Below, piece by piece: positions 8,805 to 17,944 of a stretch of 64,000 nucleotides of DNA (position 1 is the stretch's first letter; each line of letters starts with the position of its first letter). The stretch comes from Acidimicrobiaceae bacterium (GTDB lineage Bacteria; Actinomycetota; Acidimicrobiia; Acidimicrobiales; RAAP-2). The DNA lies in contig PMFA01000017.1 in assembly GCA_003155915.1 (NCBI GenBank), positions 48,870 through 112,869 of the forward strand, written 5' to 3'. The position numbers were made by a program, and so were the translations under genes. The notes beneath the pieces were generated by a model, which saw only the letters and a list, made by a program, of their open reading frames with translations, was not told the DNA's origin and searched no databases.

Positions 8805-9518
8805 GTGCATCTCAATGACGATGACTACGTCCGCGATCAGTACCGCACCACGGAGAAGTTGGAAACGCGAATTTCGGTCTGGTGCGCGGAGGACCCAGGT
8901 GGCTCACCCCAAGACGTCGCGATCCTGGCGCTGAGTGATATTCATCCGCACCGGGTTCTCGAAGTCGGTTCCGGCAAAGGAAGCCTCGCTGTGCGGATCG
9001 CTGAAGCAATTCCGTGCGATCTCGTCGCACTTGACTCCTCAGTGGCGATGGTCTCGGCGAGTCGCTCTCTCGGCGTCGAAACGGTTCTGGCGGACGTTCG
9101 TGACCTCCCGTTCGCGGACGGTTCATTCGATGCCGTTGTCGCCGCCTGGATGCTCTATCACGTTTCCCCTCTCGAACAGGGACTGGCGGAAATAGCGCGA
9201 GTCCTTCGTCCGAGCGGGAGATTGGTCGCCATTACAAATGGGAGGTCTCATCTCGAGGAGCTCTGGACAGCCGCCGGGGAAGAACATGACGAGCCCGCAT
9301 TCAGCATTGAGAACGGTGACGACCACCTTCGCGCGTATTTCTCAAAAGTGGAGCGACTTGACGTGGCTACACATGCGGTGTTCCCGGACCGGGATGCCGC
9401 CGCGGCGTATCTGCGAAGCATCGACAGGAGCGATCTGGCGAAACGTCTGCCGCGCTTTGATGGGCCGCTTCATGCGCGAGGGGCGACTGCGGTCTTCGTT
9501 GCAGATCAGCCCAAATGA
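8805..9518 (+). CDS. SAM-dependent class I methyltransferase
   Basis: 237 residues from GTG 8805. The Rossmann-like methyltransferase core is clear: motif I VLEVGSGKGSLAVRIAE near residue 50, the acidic end of strand 2 (LVALDSS), motif II/III region LADVRDLPFADGSFDAVVAAW around 95-115 and the post-core LRPSGRLVAITN near 140. This matches the Methyltransf_11 group, which methylates small molecules such as quinones, lipids or secondary metabolites. The substrate is unknown. It stands alone; the next gene, on the other strand, is also a methyltransferase of different subfamily. Confidence 0.85.
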   Translation: MHLNDDDYVRDQYRTTEKLETRISVWCAEDPGGSPQDVAILALSDIHPHRVLEVGSGKGSLAVRIAEAIPCDLVALDSSVAMVSASRSLGVETVLADVRDLPFADGSFDAVVAAWMLYHVSPLEQGLAEIARVLRPSGRLVAITNGRSHLEELWTAAGEEHDEPAFSIENGDDHLRAYFSKVERLDVATHAVFPDRDAAAAYLRSIDRSDLAKRLPRFDGPLHARGATAVFVADQPK

Positions 9519-9668
9519 TGCCAGTCAATCCGGAAAGTCGCCAATGCGAGGCGCCCCCTCTGCGTGGTGTCGCGACATGTGTTCAGCACCGTCAGCGATT
9601 TGTGTCGACAGCAGAGACCAGTATCGTCGCGCTGCTTCCGTGGCAAGTCGCACGTTGAATCGACAATC

Positions 9669-10406
9669 TTACGCTGCGTCCTTCACCAGGATGGCAACGT
9701 AGGGCTCACTCGGGTGTGCTCCCAACGTACGTTCAACGTGCCAGCCAGTCCCAACCAGGATCGATTGCATTTCGCTTCGAGACACGTAGAGCCAGCGGAA
9801 CCAGGGGCCGACTAAGTGCTCATAGTGGTAGCGCAACTTCACTTGTCCGGGGCTAAGGCCACGTGCCTTGTTCATGCGATAGTACGAACGGTCGAAAGCG
9901 GGAGCGCCCCCGAAATATGCGCTGGTGCTCTCAGCGAAGATCCGGGCGTCCGGCTTGGTTCGTTTGGCCAAGTGGATCAACAGTCGCCGAGCACGTGCCG
10001 GAGTCTCAAAGATTCCGAAGTTGTTGCCGAACAACACTATTGAATCAAAGGCTTCGATCCTCCAATCCAGGTCCTCAATCGGCGTTGACCACACTTCATT
10101 CACGCCTCGAATCAGGGCCGCTTTCGCCGCGAGGGGCGACGCGTCGAGACCAACGATCTCGACGCCGCGATTTTGCAGCTCCAGAGCCACCCTGCCAGCT
10201 CCGCAACCAACGTCCAACACGCGTCCGTGCAGGTAACGAATGGACTTTCGTTCCGCGGTAGGCCAACCTTTGAAATCTGAGAGATAGACATCGGGTCCAG
10301 CGCCGACTTGAGTGAATCCATCTTCGCGCTCGAGTACCTCGGGCGACGTGGCGCCCATTGCCCAATCGAGCAGCGCACGTCCAAATACATCGCTGTCCGG
10401 TGCCAT
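9669..10406 (-). CDS. SAM-dependent class I methyltransferase
   Basis: 245 residues. Motif I is GRVLDVGCGAGRVALELQ near residue 63, followed by VEIVGLDASPLAAKAA and an acidic DSIVLFGNNFGIF strand-4 segment. The C-terminal half has Tyr/Trp-rich stretches (RSYYRMNK, WFRWLYVSRSE) that may shape the substrate pocket. It is convergent with the methyltransferase at 8805 but is not closely similar to it. Substrate and pathway are not predictable from sequence or neighbours. Confidence 0.82.
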   Translation of the reverse strand: MAPDSDVFGRALLDWAMGATSPEVLEREDGFTQVGAGPDVYLSDFKGWPTAERKSIRYLHGRVLDVGCGAGRVALELQNRGVEIVGLDASPLAAKAALIRGVNEVWSTPIEDLDWRIEAFDSIVLFGNNFGIFETPARARRLLIHLAKRTKPDARIFAESTSAYFGGAPAFDRSYYRMNKARGLSPGQVKLRYHYEHLVGPWFRWLYVSRSEMQSILVGTGWHVERTLGAHPSEPYVAILVKDAA

Positions 10407-10560
10407 AGCGCTCCAAATTCCCTGTTCACCTATCGCCTGACATTGACCACGGTAGTTCGGATGGTCACCAATGCCGATCTATAACGGCGCAGTGCTGCTT
10501 CGTGTGCTCAACGAAGTGGACGTCGAACATTTCAGTCGAAAGCCTCTCTGGCGCCACTGC

Positions 10561-12294
10561 TCACGAGATGTGCCTCCAAGCGCTCAGCGACATTATCGGT
10601 GAGACAGTAATCTCACCACACACGAGTCTCTGAATCGTTGCGCCACCGTAGGCCTGAACCTCGAGGTGAAGATCGTGCGAGGCGAGATCACCCGGCGGCG
10701 TTATTCGAAGCGTGTGCGCCGTGGGACACTTGGCAACGCCGTAGCCGGTCATGTCGGCGTATCCCAACATGAACACCGCGGTGCCACCGGGCTTGATTCG
10801 GGTGATCCGTGGTGCGATGAACGGCACCGTGTAATCCGTACCGAACGTGACTTCCGTGGGGACCAGGTGCGTGGTGCTCCCGATCATCTGAACGGTCGGG
10901 AATCCATCGAGTTCGCACGCTCGTTTCCCGACGTTCTTGAGGAGGAAATTCATTCCGATGTGACCCATCGCGACTCCCGAGTGTCCCAACGTGATTCGCA
11001 AATGTGATGTTGCGCACTGCGGCGTCACGCTCACGGTCGAGCCGGTGGTGGGCAGTGTCACCTTCTCCCACCCCACACCCCCGTTCGACGTCTCGTACGT
11101 CGTGTCGTACCCGTAGGGAATTGGGAGGGTGAGGAGCGCGTCGTTGGCATTCAGGGCAGCGAGGTCCGACTGGCCCGTCGTGGCGGGTAAGTCCTTCACG
11201 TCGTAGGAGGTGATGCCCGCTCCGTTGGCAGTCACGACCGTTCGGGTCGTCTGGCCCTTGGGCCCCGGCTGAAGAATCCACCAGGTCGAGGGACTCGCGG
11301 TTGCGACGATCGCTACGTGGCCCGACGACGCGCGAAGATCCAGACTGCAGACCCGCGTGGCGGTCTGCGGGTTGATTGTCAGCTCACCACTCACGTCGAT
11401 CGGCAGGTGTGAACCGACCTCCCGTCTCCAGGTGACGCCACCGTTGCGGGTTGCGTAGAAGTAGATGCTCTGGTGGCGGCCAGCGGGATAGTCCACGGGC
11501 ACCACGCCGTTGGGACCGGAGAACTCCGGCTCGCCGTAGAGTCCGCGAGCGCTGGGTCCTATCGGGGACGGAGGAGGGAACGTCAACGTGGACCAGAGGA
11601 CGCCGCCGTCCTGGGTGCGCCAGAGGTGCGTAGAGTTAGTCGCGCTCGCCCAGGGTGCGGAAGCGAATCCTAGAGACGCCGACGAGAAGACGTCGTTGGT
11701 GATCGCGCACCAGCCGCGAGGATCGGGCGAGCGGGTCGGCCACGTCGTTCCGCCGTCGATAGTTCGTTGGAGTGCGTACGCACCGTTGGAGCCAACGCCG
11801 AACTGTTGACGCCACCCAACCAGAGAGTTGACGAAACTGATCGTCTCACCCCCGGCATTGCTCCCCGTGTCACCGCCGGGTTGCGTGATCCAAGATCTTC
11901 CTCCGTCAACGGTGTGGCGCAGAATCGTCTGCGTGCTTCCTCCGTTGCGAGCCAAGAGCCAGCCAACGGTTGGTGAGGTGAAGCTCGCGTCGCTCCAGAC
12001 GTAGAGGCACTGACCTTTCGCAACGGACTTCGGAATCTTCAGTGGCGGAGTGATGTTTCGCCAGTGGATGAAATCAGTGGTGAGGAAAACCTCGCCGCAA
12101 CCAGTGTTGGGATTCGTCGTGGCGGCCACTCCGACGTCGTGGCCGACGTAGAGGAGATACGTACTCGTCGTTACTTTGGTGGAAGCCGAGGCGTTCGACA
12201 GTGCGATCACACTGAACAGTGCGAGGACCGTAATGACGGCCGCCATCAATCGGCCGCCCGCGCTCTGACTGGTGCTCTTTCGACGAATGTGCAT
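10561..12294 (-). CDS. Exported YCF48/BNR-type propeller protein with C-terminal DUF4232 domain
   Basis: About 577 residues from the ATG at 12294; a GTG at 12327 is an alternative. Residues about 15-36 are a signal peptide (AAVITVLALFSVIALSNASAS). Residues 45-400 contain repeated turns such as TVDGGRSW, TIDGGTTW, TQDGGVLW and TRNGGVTW, the sialidase-like/YCF48 Asp-box pattern of a beta-propeller. The last 150 residues match the DUF4232 pattern: CATSHLRITLG, then FLLKNVGKRACELDGFPTV, a glycine-rich late strand and a Cys near the end. DUF4232 is common in actinobacterial exported proteins and has no assigned function. The next gene, on the other strand, encodes another Asp-box protein. Confidence 0.78.
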   Translation of the reverse strand: MHIRRKSTSQSAGGRLMAAVITVLALFSVIALSNASASTKVTTSTYLLYVGHDVGVAATTNPNTGCGEVFLTTDFIHWRNITPPLKIPKSVAKGQCLYVWSDASFTSPTVGWLLARNGGSTQTILRHTVDGGRSWITQPGGDTGSNAGGETISFVNSLVGWRQQFGVGSNGAYALQRTIDGGTTWPTRSPDPRGWCAITNDVFSSASLGFASAPWASATNSTHLWRTQDGGVLWSTLTFPPPSPIGPSARGLYGEPEFSGPNGVVPVDYPAGRHQSIYFYATRNGGVTWRREVGSHLPIDVSGELTINPQTATRVCSLDLRASSGHVAIVATASPSTWWILQPGPKGQTTRTVVTANGAGITSYDVKDLPATTGQSDLAALNANDALLTLPIPYGYDTTYETSNGGVGWEKVTLPTTGSTVSVTPQCATSHLRITLGHSGVAMGHIGMNFLLKNVGKRACELDGFPTVQMIGSTTHLVPTEVTFGTDYTVPFIAPRITRIKPGGTAVFMLGYADMTGYGVAKCPTAHTLRITPPGDLASHDLHLEVQAYGGATIQRLVCGEITVSPIMSLSAWRHIS

Positions 12295-12487
12295 TTCCGC
12301 TGACCATAGTCTTTGTCGCCGCGGCACTTCAAAGTTCGCTACCTCTCGAGCGCTTGAGTTCGATCCATGTGACCTTTGCTCTCCGTTGAATCGCCAGCTC
12401 GATGCAACGAAGGCGACCGACGGAGGCCGCTGAGGGTTTCGATCTCATCGTGGCCCGAGATCGTTGTCGTCAGCCCGGAAGGTCGCA

Positions 12488-13885
12488 ATGCGTCAACGCC
12501 GACCCGTGTCGAAGAAGCAGTGGAAGAATCAATTCGTGAGCAGGAGTGGCAATCGAGTAACGGCACTGGGGACGGTCGTCGCCATTGCGGCGGTGACCGT
12601 CGCACTCTCGACGACGGCGGGCGCATCGCACGTTGTTCCACCGGTTTCGTTGATTTCGCTGAATAGTCCTGTAAAGACGTTGGCCACGATTGACATGTTG
12701 AGCGCCCACGTTGGCTACGCCATAGGAGGTACCGGACAAAAGGAGAGTAGAGCGTATCTCCTGACCACTTCGAACGGTGGCGCGACCTGGAGCGAACGGA
12801 GTGAACTTTCGTATGAACTGCCCAGCGATGCGTGGTCAGTTCCGCACCTGGACTTCGTCTCGAAGCAAGTTGGCTACACCGACGCAAACGTCGCGGGGGG
12901 TCCGGCTTCAAATCAAAGCGTCTACGTCACAACCAATGGTGGCGTCAGTTGGCGACGTCTTCGCTTCGCCGGGTATACGCCGACGTTTGCGACCCCGACA
13001 CTTGGTGATCCACCCGTCAACGAGAGCTACCAGATTGCGGAGGGGACTCTGACGCTCGTGACACTTCGCTGCACTTCGCGTGAACTCAAAGTGGAAGCCG
13101 GCAACTGGTGTCCGTCGTATGTCGACGAATTCCGGGTTGGTGCTGTGCGACCTTTCAGGGTGGAACCCATCCCATCGCGTCAAGCCCGTGCCGGTGAGTC
13201 TGCTCAGCTCGAGAGCGTGAGGCTCATCGCTGCGACGGGTCCCTCGAGCGCCATCGTCGCCCTCGGCGACATGGAAGGTTCCTTTCCAGTCATTGACTCC
13301 TCAAACGGGGGATCCACGTGGAGGACATGGTCGAATCCTTGCTACCACCTTCGGGGATCGACGGGGCTCACGATCAAGGATGCGATTCAGGACCTTCGAA
13401 TCACTCCCACCGGCTGGTATCTCACGTGTTACCAAGGTGGGGGGATGAGTCAAGGAACCATCTATCTTGGCAAGTCGTCAAATCAGGGTCGGAGTTGGAC
13501 ACTTCTCTCCCAGGGCAGCATGGGCGCAACGGCGGGCAGCATCCCCTTCGTGGGCAATATCGGCGACACCGATGTTGAGATGTGGGAGAGCAATGACGGC
13601 ACGACCCTTTGGGCCTGGTACCGATACAACAGCGGATTGCTCTATTACAGCAGTGGCGGGGGCCGCCATTGGGTAGCGCTTTCGACGCCTGGCTCGACGT
13701 TGCCCCGTTCGCTCACTGATCTCACTCTCGATCCCGTTGGCGCGCACGGGGCGATCGCCATCTTTCCCAAGGGCGTGGTGTACTCGACGTCGAACGGGCG
13801 TAACTGGCTTCGGGTGGTCGAGAAGTCGGTCGGACTGTCGGTCACGACAACATCGAAAGTGCCGGTAGCACCGTCAGCAACTTAG
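12488..13885 (+). CDS. Exported sialidase-like (BNR/YCF48) repeat protein
   Basis: 465 residues from the ATG at 12488, chosen because GGAAGG lies just upstream. A basic N-terminus is followed by a hydrophobic signal segment (VTALGTVVAIAAVTVALSTTAGA). Asp-box-like turns recur: TSNGGATWSER, TNGGVSWRRL, SNGGSTWRTW, NQGRSWTLL, SGGGRHWVAL and TSNGRNWLRV, spaced as expected for blades of a propeller. The catalytic Arg triad and Tyr/Glu of true sialidases are not evident, so it is called a repeat protein, not an enzyme. It is divergent from the similar protein at 10561-12294. Confidence 0.75.
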   Translation: MRQRRPVSKKQWKNQFVSRSGNRVTALGTVVAIAAVTVALSTTAGASHVVPPVSLISLNSPVKTLATIDMLSAHVGYAIGGTGQKESRAYLLTTSNGGATWSERSELSYELPSDAWSVPHLDFVSKQVGYTDANVAGGPASNQSVYVTTNGGVSWRRLRFAGYTPTFATPTLGDPPVNESYQIAEGTLTLVTLRCTSRELKVEAGNWCPSYVDEFRVGAVRPFRVEPIPSRQARAGESAQLESVRLIAATGPSSAIVALGDMEGSFPVIDSSNGGSTWRTWSNPCYHLRGSTGLTIKDAIQDLRITPTGWYLTCYQGGGMSQGTIYLGKSSNQGRSWTLLSQGSMGATAGSIPFVGNIGDTDVEMWESNDGTTLWAWYRYNSGLLYYSSGGGRHWVALSTPGSTLPRSLTDLTLDPVGAHGAIAIFPKGVVYSTSNGRNWLRVVEKSVGLSVTTTSKVPVAPSAT

Positions 13886-13949
13886 ATGAAGTGACCAACA
13901 TTCGAGTGAATCTCGGCGAATCAAAGTATCAGCAAATGACGTGAAAACG

Positions 13950-13965
13950 GACGATCACGATCGTC
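13950..13965. promoter_or_regulatory. 16-bp palindrome upstream of the small exported protein
   Basis: GACGATC-AC-GATCGTC is a perfect 7-bp inverted repeat with a 2-base centre, in the 166-base gap between the stop at 13885 and the start at 14052. It may be a regulator site. It is about 85 bases from the start codon and lacks a terminator-like U-tract. Confidence 0.35.
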
Positions 13966-14051
13966 GAGGAATGACTCATGCCTTCTACGGCTCCACTACT
14001 ACTATTCAACCGAGAACGGACGTTACCCGTCCCAACCGTTAGAGGATGGAT

Positions 14052-14588
14052 ATGTTCGAATCGATAAAGCGTTCACGAGGTCGAAGGTTGCGCGACACGA
14101 CCACCGCACTCATCTTGAGCGGAATGTTATTTTCTGGTGCGGTGGCACTGGTCGCTCCGTCCACGGCCAGTGCGGGCGGAGCGTCGAATACCTTCACGTT
14201 CAAGGGCGCCTACAGTGGAACGCTCAAACTCACACCCTCGTCCTTTAACTGCTCCTACGGCAAGACCTACAGCGGCAAGGGGTTCCTCGTGACCCTCTCT
14301 CATATGAAGGGGACCATCACCGGCGCGGGGACGGGTGCGTGGGCGATGTCGGCGTACCCCACCAAGAAGGGAACGACGCACGTGGGCGCGGCGAACGTGC
14401 AGTCGCTCACCGACTCGTCGTTCCAAAGCAACGGCACTCCCATCATCTCCTTTCTCGAGAAATCCGGGAGCGTCACCTACGAAGGATCAACCGGTTCGAT
14501 CAACATGACGGTCGAGTACCACGCCGTCGGCAGCACCACCTACGGCAAGGTTGCCACGGTCACCGGGAGTTGGAACTGCGGTTCTTGA
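14052..14588 (+). CDS. Small exported protein of unknown function
   Basis: 178 residues from the ATG at 14052, which has AGAGG six bases upstream (an ATG at 14046 overlaps that site). Residues about 15-42 are a signal peptide ending PSTASA-GG. The mature protein is Gly/Ser/Thr-rich, with alternating beta-strand pattern and two Cys (SFNCSYGKTY and the C-terminal SWNCGS) that could form a disulfide joining first and last strands. This suggests a small beta-sandwich or barrel. No family is recognised. It closes the group of exported proteins at the left of the window. Confidence 0.6.
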   Translation: MFESIKRSRGRRLRDTTTALILSGMLFSGAVALVAPSTASAGGASNTFTFKGAYSGTLKLTPSSFNCSYGKTYSGKGFLVTLSHMKGTITGAGTGAWAMSAYPTKKGTTHVGAANVQSLTDSSFQSNGTPIISFLEKSGSVTYEGSTGSINMTVEYHAVGSTTYGKVATVTGSWNCGS

Positions 14589-14609
14589 CATTGCGCGAAC
14601 GCGCTGAGT

Positions 14610-15419
14610 TCAACCGCCCTCATCGAAGTCGGGGGCCGTGAAGTCCCCGCCCATGAGAATCGACTGCTCGGGGTCGAGGTCGTAGGGAGCGGGCGACACC
14701 GTGTCGCGGTAGCGTTCGGCGTCGTCGAGGGGGCGATAACCAATGGCTGACGCCTCGTCGAGTGAGACGACGCGCGTGGTGTTGGCCGATACTCCCCAGA
14801 CGATCCGAAAACCCGGCGCGGGGCTCTGCAGTGCCGCTTCGAAGAGGCGGGTGCAGTCGTCGGGCGAGAGCCAGTTCCACAACGAGCGTCGGTCGCTCGG
14901 GCGTTCCCGGAAGGAGCCGATGCGCAGGCACACGACGTCCATCGCGTGGCGGTCGTGGTAGAGACGGCCCAGTGCCTCTCCGGCAACCTTCGACACCGCG
15001 TAGTAACTGTCCGGTTCGGGTGCCTCGTACTCGCTAATCGGTTCGGTGACGTCAATACGGTGTTGGCCCATGACGTGGTGGCTGCTAGCGAAGACCACGC
15101 GCGTCACGCCCGAGCGCCGCGCCGCTTCGAAGACGAACCTGGTGCCCGTGATGTTGGTGTCGACGTAGTCGGCCCACGTGTAGCCGCCGGTGGCGAGCCC
15201 CCCGAGGTGGATGACGGCGTCGACGCCCCGCATCGCAGCGTCGAGGGCCGCCTCGTCGAGGAACGAGGCGGTCGCGAATTCGACGGCTTCGTTGTCGTCG
15301 CGCGCGGACATGGCCACGCGGTCCATGAGCCGCAACGTGCGATCCGCTCGGGCGAGCGTGCGGCGTAAGTGTGTTCCGATCTGGCCCGCCGCCCCGGTGA
15401 TGAGAACGCGCTCGCTCAC
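14610..15419 (-). CDS. udh: Uronate dehydrogenase-like NAD-dependent SDR
   Basis: 269 residues from GTG 15419, fixed by a GTGA overlap with the stop of the upstream gene. Extended-SDR features are the Rossmann motif VLITGAAGQIGTHLRR at the N-terminus, VIHLGGLATG, and the catalytic pair in YYAVSK. Length and motifs match uronate dehydrogenase, which oxidises D-galacturonate or D-glucuronate to the aldarolactone with NAD+. The call rests heavily on context: glucarate dehydratase in the same operon and an aldarate aldolase plus tartronate semialdehyde reductase on the divergent side. It is the last gene of the reverse-strand operon 17823-14610. Confidence 0.78.
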   Translation of the reverse strand: MSERVLITGAAGQIGTHLRRTLARADRTLRLMDRVAMSARDDNEAVEFATASFLDEAALDAAMRGVDAVIHLGGLATGGYTWADYVDTNITGTRFVFEAARRSGVTRVVFASSHHVMGQHRIDVTEPISEYEAPEPDSYYAVSKVAGEALGRLYHDRHAMDVVCLRIGSFRERPSDRRSLWNWLSPDDCTRLFEAALQSPAPGFRIVWGVSANTTRVVSLDEASAIGYRPLDDAERYRDTVSPAPYDLDPEQSILMGGDFTAPDFDEGG

Positions 15420-16567
15420 GCGTTCTCCTCGCGAAGTATTGCCATGACGTCGCGTGCGGCCTGCCACTGGGAGTCGGACCACAGGCCGAGATGGTAGAGG
15501 TGAAGTTCGTCCACGCCGGCCGCCGCGAGGCGGCCGAGTTCGCGGCGGACGTGGTAGCCGGGCCACCCCTTGTCCAGGCGGAGGTACGTGCCGAGCGCGC
15601 GTGAGTGGCCCGCGATCTCCCGCAAGTGAGCGAGGCGGGATTGACGGGTCTCGTCGTCCCAGCCATTGGCCACGACGGCATCGACTCTCTCGTACCCCGT
15701 GGCGCCGAGCGCGCAGAACGAACCCGTGGTCCAGGGGTCGGCGGCTCCAAAAACGGTGACCCGCGCTTCGGGCGAGGCGCGGCGAATGCGCTCGATACAG
15801 CCGCGCAGCAGCGTGGCCACGAGGCCCTGTCGCAGCGTGGCGAGGGTCGGTGCCACGTCGGCGCCGAGTGCCTCTTCGACGCTTCGCGCCGGACCGCCTA
15901 CGGCGCCGCGTATGCGCTCGGCGAGTTCATCTGCGTCAAGACCGACCGTGCGCATCGCGAGTCGACAGGCGTCACAGAAGCAGAGCGAGAGAAGGGCCAG
16001 GTCCGTCGCGCTCCAGCTGGCGAACTCGACCTTGTCGTGAAGCGCGGCGTGTTCCACGCCCACGGGACCGCAGGCCTCGAGAACGACGCCGCGCACATGG
16101 TGGGCGAGGACCACCTCCTCGCTCAGGGTCTCGGCGTACTCGCGTACGTCGGGCGATGCCGGACAGAGTGCGTACGGGTAGCGATCGCCGAAGGCGTTGC
16201 GGGTCACGAGCTCGGGGTGGAGTTGGCCGAGCGTGTCGTCGTGACAGAGCACGACCCAGGCGTCAGTGGCGATGCCGGAGGCGGCGAGCGCGTCGCGCGC
16301 CGCGCCGAAGGCGTCGGGACCTTCCAACCAGTCGGGTGGCGAAGGCCGCAGACGATGGCCGCGCCACGCCTCGTCGCGCACCGGGACGTAGCAGGCCGAA
16401 TCCGTGATCTCGAGCACGCGTCGACTCGGGTGCAGCGGCGTCCCCAATCGAGCCGCGTGGTAGGTCGCAGCCAGCGCCACCGCGTCGAGTTCGAGCGCCG
16501 CGACGCGCGCCACGAACTCGTCATCGCCGACGAAGTCCCAGGGGTAGGCGTAGCCGGTGAGTTTCAC
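15416..16567 (-). CDS. Uncharacterised TIM-barrel-like protein inside the uronate operon
   Basis: 383 residues from GTG 16567, set by a GTGA overlap with the dehydratase gene; its own stop overlaps the start of the uronate dehydrogenase gene in the same way, so all three are translationally coupled. Visible features are ELDAVALAATYHAARLGTPL near the N-terminus, an LCFCDACR Cys-x-Cys-x2-Cys motif near residue 195, GYERVDAVVANGW near 300 and a C-terminal DELHLYHLGLWSDSQW strand-helix. Cys motifs like this occur in some glycoside hydrolase-like TIM barrels. I do not recognise a characterised family. Context suggests release or processing of uronates, for example lactone opening or glycosidic cleavage; this is inference. 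Confidence 0.7.
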   Translation of the reverse strand: MKLTGYAYPWDFVGDDEFVARVAALELDAVALAATYHAARLGTPLHPSRRVLEITDSACYVPVRDEAWRGHRLRPSPPDWLEGPDAFGAARDALAASGIATDAWVVLCHDDTLGQLHPELVTRNAFGDRYPYALCPASPDVREYAETLSEEVVLAHHVRGVVLEACGPVGVEHAALHDKVEFASWSATDLALLSLCFCDACRLAMRTVGLDADELAERIRGAVGGPARSVEEALGADVAPTLATLRQGLVATLLRGCIERIRRASPEARVTVFGAADPWTTGSFCALGATGYERVDAVVANGWDDETRQSRLAHLREIAGHSRALGTYLRLDKGWPGYHVRRELGRLAAAGVDELHLYHLGLWSDSQWQAARDVMAILREENA

Positions 16568-17823
16568 CAGCGTGGAGACAGCGGCTCGTAGTCGGGCGCG
16601 ACACTCTGCATGTACGCCGTGTCGTCACGCTTCGTGAGACCGCAGTCGAGGTACTGCTGATGCAGGCGCGCCAGGGCCTCCTCGTCGAGTTCGACGCCGA
16701 GTCCCGGTCCCGTGGGCACGGATACGGCACCGTCGACGAAGCTGAGTACTCCCGGCACGACGACGTCCTCGTCCTTCCACGGCCAGTGGGTGTCGAGGGC
16801 GTAGGTGAGGTTGGGCACGGTTGCGGCGAGGTGGGTCATCGCCGCGAGACTTATCCCGAGGTGTGAGTTCGAGTGCATGGAGAGCCCGAGATCGAAGGTG
16901 CGACAGATGCCGGCCAGGTCGACGCTGGCGCGCAAACCGCCCCAGTAGTGGTGGTCCGAAAGGATCACCCCGACCGCAAGACGCTCCACGGCGTCGGGGA
17001 TGTCCTCGAAGCCGACCACGCACATGTTGGTCGCCAGGGGCATCTCGGCCTCGCGCGCGACCGCACTCATCCCGGCGCGAGTGGGCGTCGGATCCTCGAG
17101 ATACTCGAGCACCCCGGCCAGGCGCGTGGCGACGCGAATCGAGGTCGCCACGCTCCACGCCGCGTTCGGGTCGAGCCGTAGGGGAACGTCGGGGAATGCC
17201 TCGCGCAACGCCAGTACGGTGTCGATCTCTTCGTCGGGCTCGAAGACACCGCCCTTCAATTTGATGGCGCCGAAGCCGTAGGTGTCGAGCATCCAGTGGG
17301 CCTGGGCCACGATGCCAGCGGGGTCGAGTGCTTCGCCGTAGGCGTCGGGGTGAGTGCCCGGATGGCCCGCCCACTTGTAGAAGAGGTAGGCGGAGTAGGG
17401 CACACGTTCGCGCACCACGCCGCCGAGCAGGTCACTGACCGGGCGGCCGAGGACCTTGCCCTGCAGGTCAAGGCAGGCGACCTCGAAACTGGCGAAGGTC
17501 CTCAGCGCCGTGCCCGCGGCGCTGATGTGGCCGGTCAACCCGTGGGTGTCGCTGCCCACTTGACCGCCCAGGACCCGCACGGTGAGTTCGCGCAGTCGGT
17601 GCGTGTGGAAGGGGTCGAGCCCCGTCATCGACTCACCGACTACGCGCAGGCGTTCGAGGTGGGCGCCGTCACCGTAGGACTCGCCCAGACCCACGAGACC
17701 GTCGTTGGTGTGCAGTTGAATGATCGAGCGCAGCGCGAAGGGTTCGTGAACGCCGACCGCATTCAGCAGGGGTGGGTCGCGAAACGCGACGGGCGTGATG
17801 GTGACGCGCTCGATTGTGGTCAT
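16564..17823 (-). CDS. gudD: Glucarate dehydratase-like enolase superfamily enzyme
   Basis: 419 residues from ATG 17823. Enolase-superfamily catalytic features of the glucarate dehydratase subgroup are present: K188-L-K190 (GAIKLKGG), metal ligands in LDPNAAW (Asp218) and LEDP (Glu243), NMCVVGFEDIP around 266, DHHYWGG at 290 and the HSNSHLGISLA segment with His317, the His base partner. The enzyme dehydrates D-glucarate or related aldarates to 5-keto-4-deoxy-D-glucarate. It is the first gene of the reverse operon and shares a 121-base promoter region with the aldolase gene. Specificity for glucarate versus galactarate cannot be settled from sequence. Confidence 0.88.
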   Translation of the reverse strand: MTTIERVTITPVAFRDPPLLNAVGVHEPFALRSIIQLHTNDGLVGLGESYGDGAHLERLRVVGESMTGLDPFHTHRLRELTVRVLGGQVGSDTHGLTGHISAAGTALRTFASFEVACLDLQGKVLGRPVSDLLGGVVRERVPYSAYLFYKWAGHPGTHPDAYGEALDPAGIVAQAHWMLDTYGFGAIKLKGGVFEPDEEIDTVLALREAFPDVPLRLDPNAAWSVATSIRVATRLAGVLEYLEDPTPTRAGMSAVAREAEMPLATNMCVVGFEDIPDAVERLAVGVILSDHHYWGGLRASVDLAGICRTFDLGLSMHSNSHLGISLAAMTHLAATVPNLTYALDTHWPWKDEDVVVPGVLSFVDGAVSVPTGPGLGVELDEEALARLHQQYLDCGLTKRDDTAYMQSVAPDYEPLSPRW

Positions 17824-17866
17824 GGTGACGTACTCCCTCAGGCCGAGGCCGCGGCTTACGCCCGTG

Positions 17867-17876
17867 AGCGTACGCT
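17867..17876. promoter_or_regulatory. Palindrome in the divergent uronate-pathway promoter region
   Basis: AGCGTACGCT is a perfect 10-bp palindrome located between the divergent starts at 17823 and 17945, so one bound regulator could control both operons. No dedicated regulator gene is adjacent except the TetR at 19705, which looks paired with the MFS gene. Confidence 0.35.
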
Positions 17877-17944
17877 ACTCTGACGCTCAGTGGGCATTTA
17901 GAACGTCCACCATTCCCTGTTCGTCAATTCGGAGGAATAGCGCC

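Noticed and set aside
12488..13885. True sialidase
   Set aside because: Asp-box-like turns are present but the catalytic Arg triad, Tyr and Glu cannot be identified.
15605..16591. A 328-codon + strand frame opposite the unknown uronate-operon gene and the dehydratase start
   Set aside because: It is the complement of GC-rich coding DNA, has no family features, and the reverse-strand frames are fixed by GTGA overlaps and pathway context.
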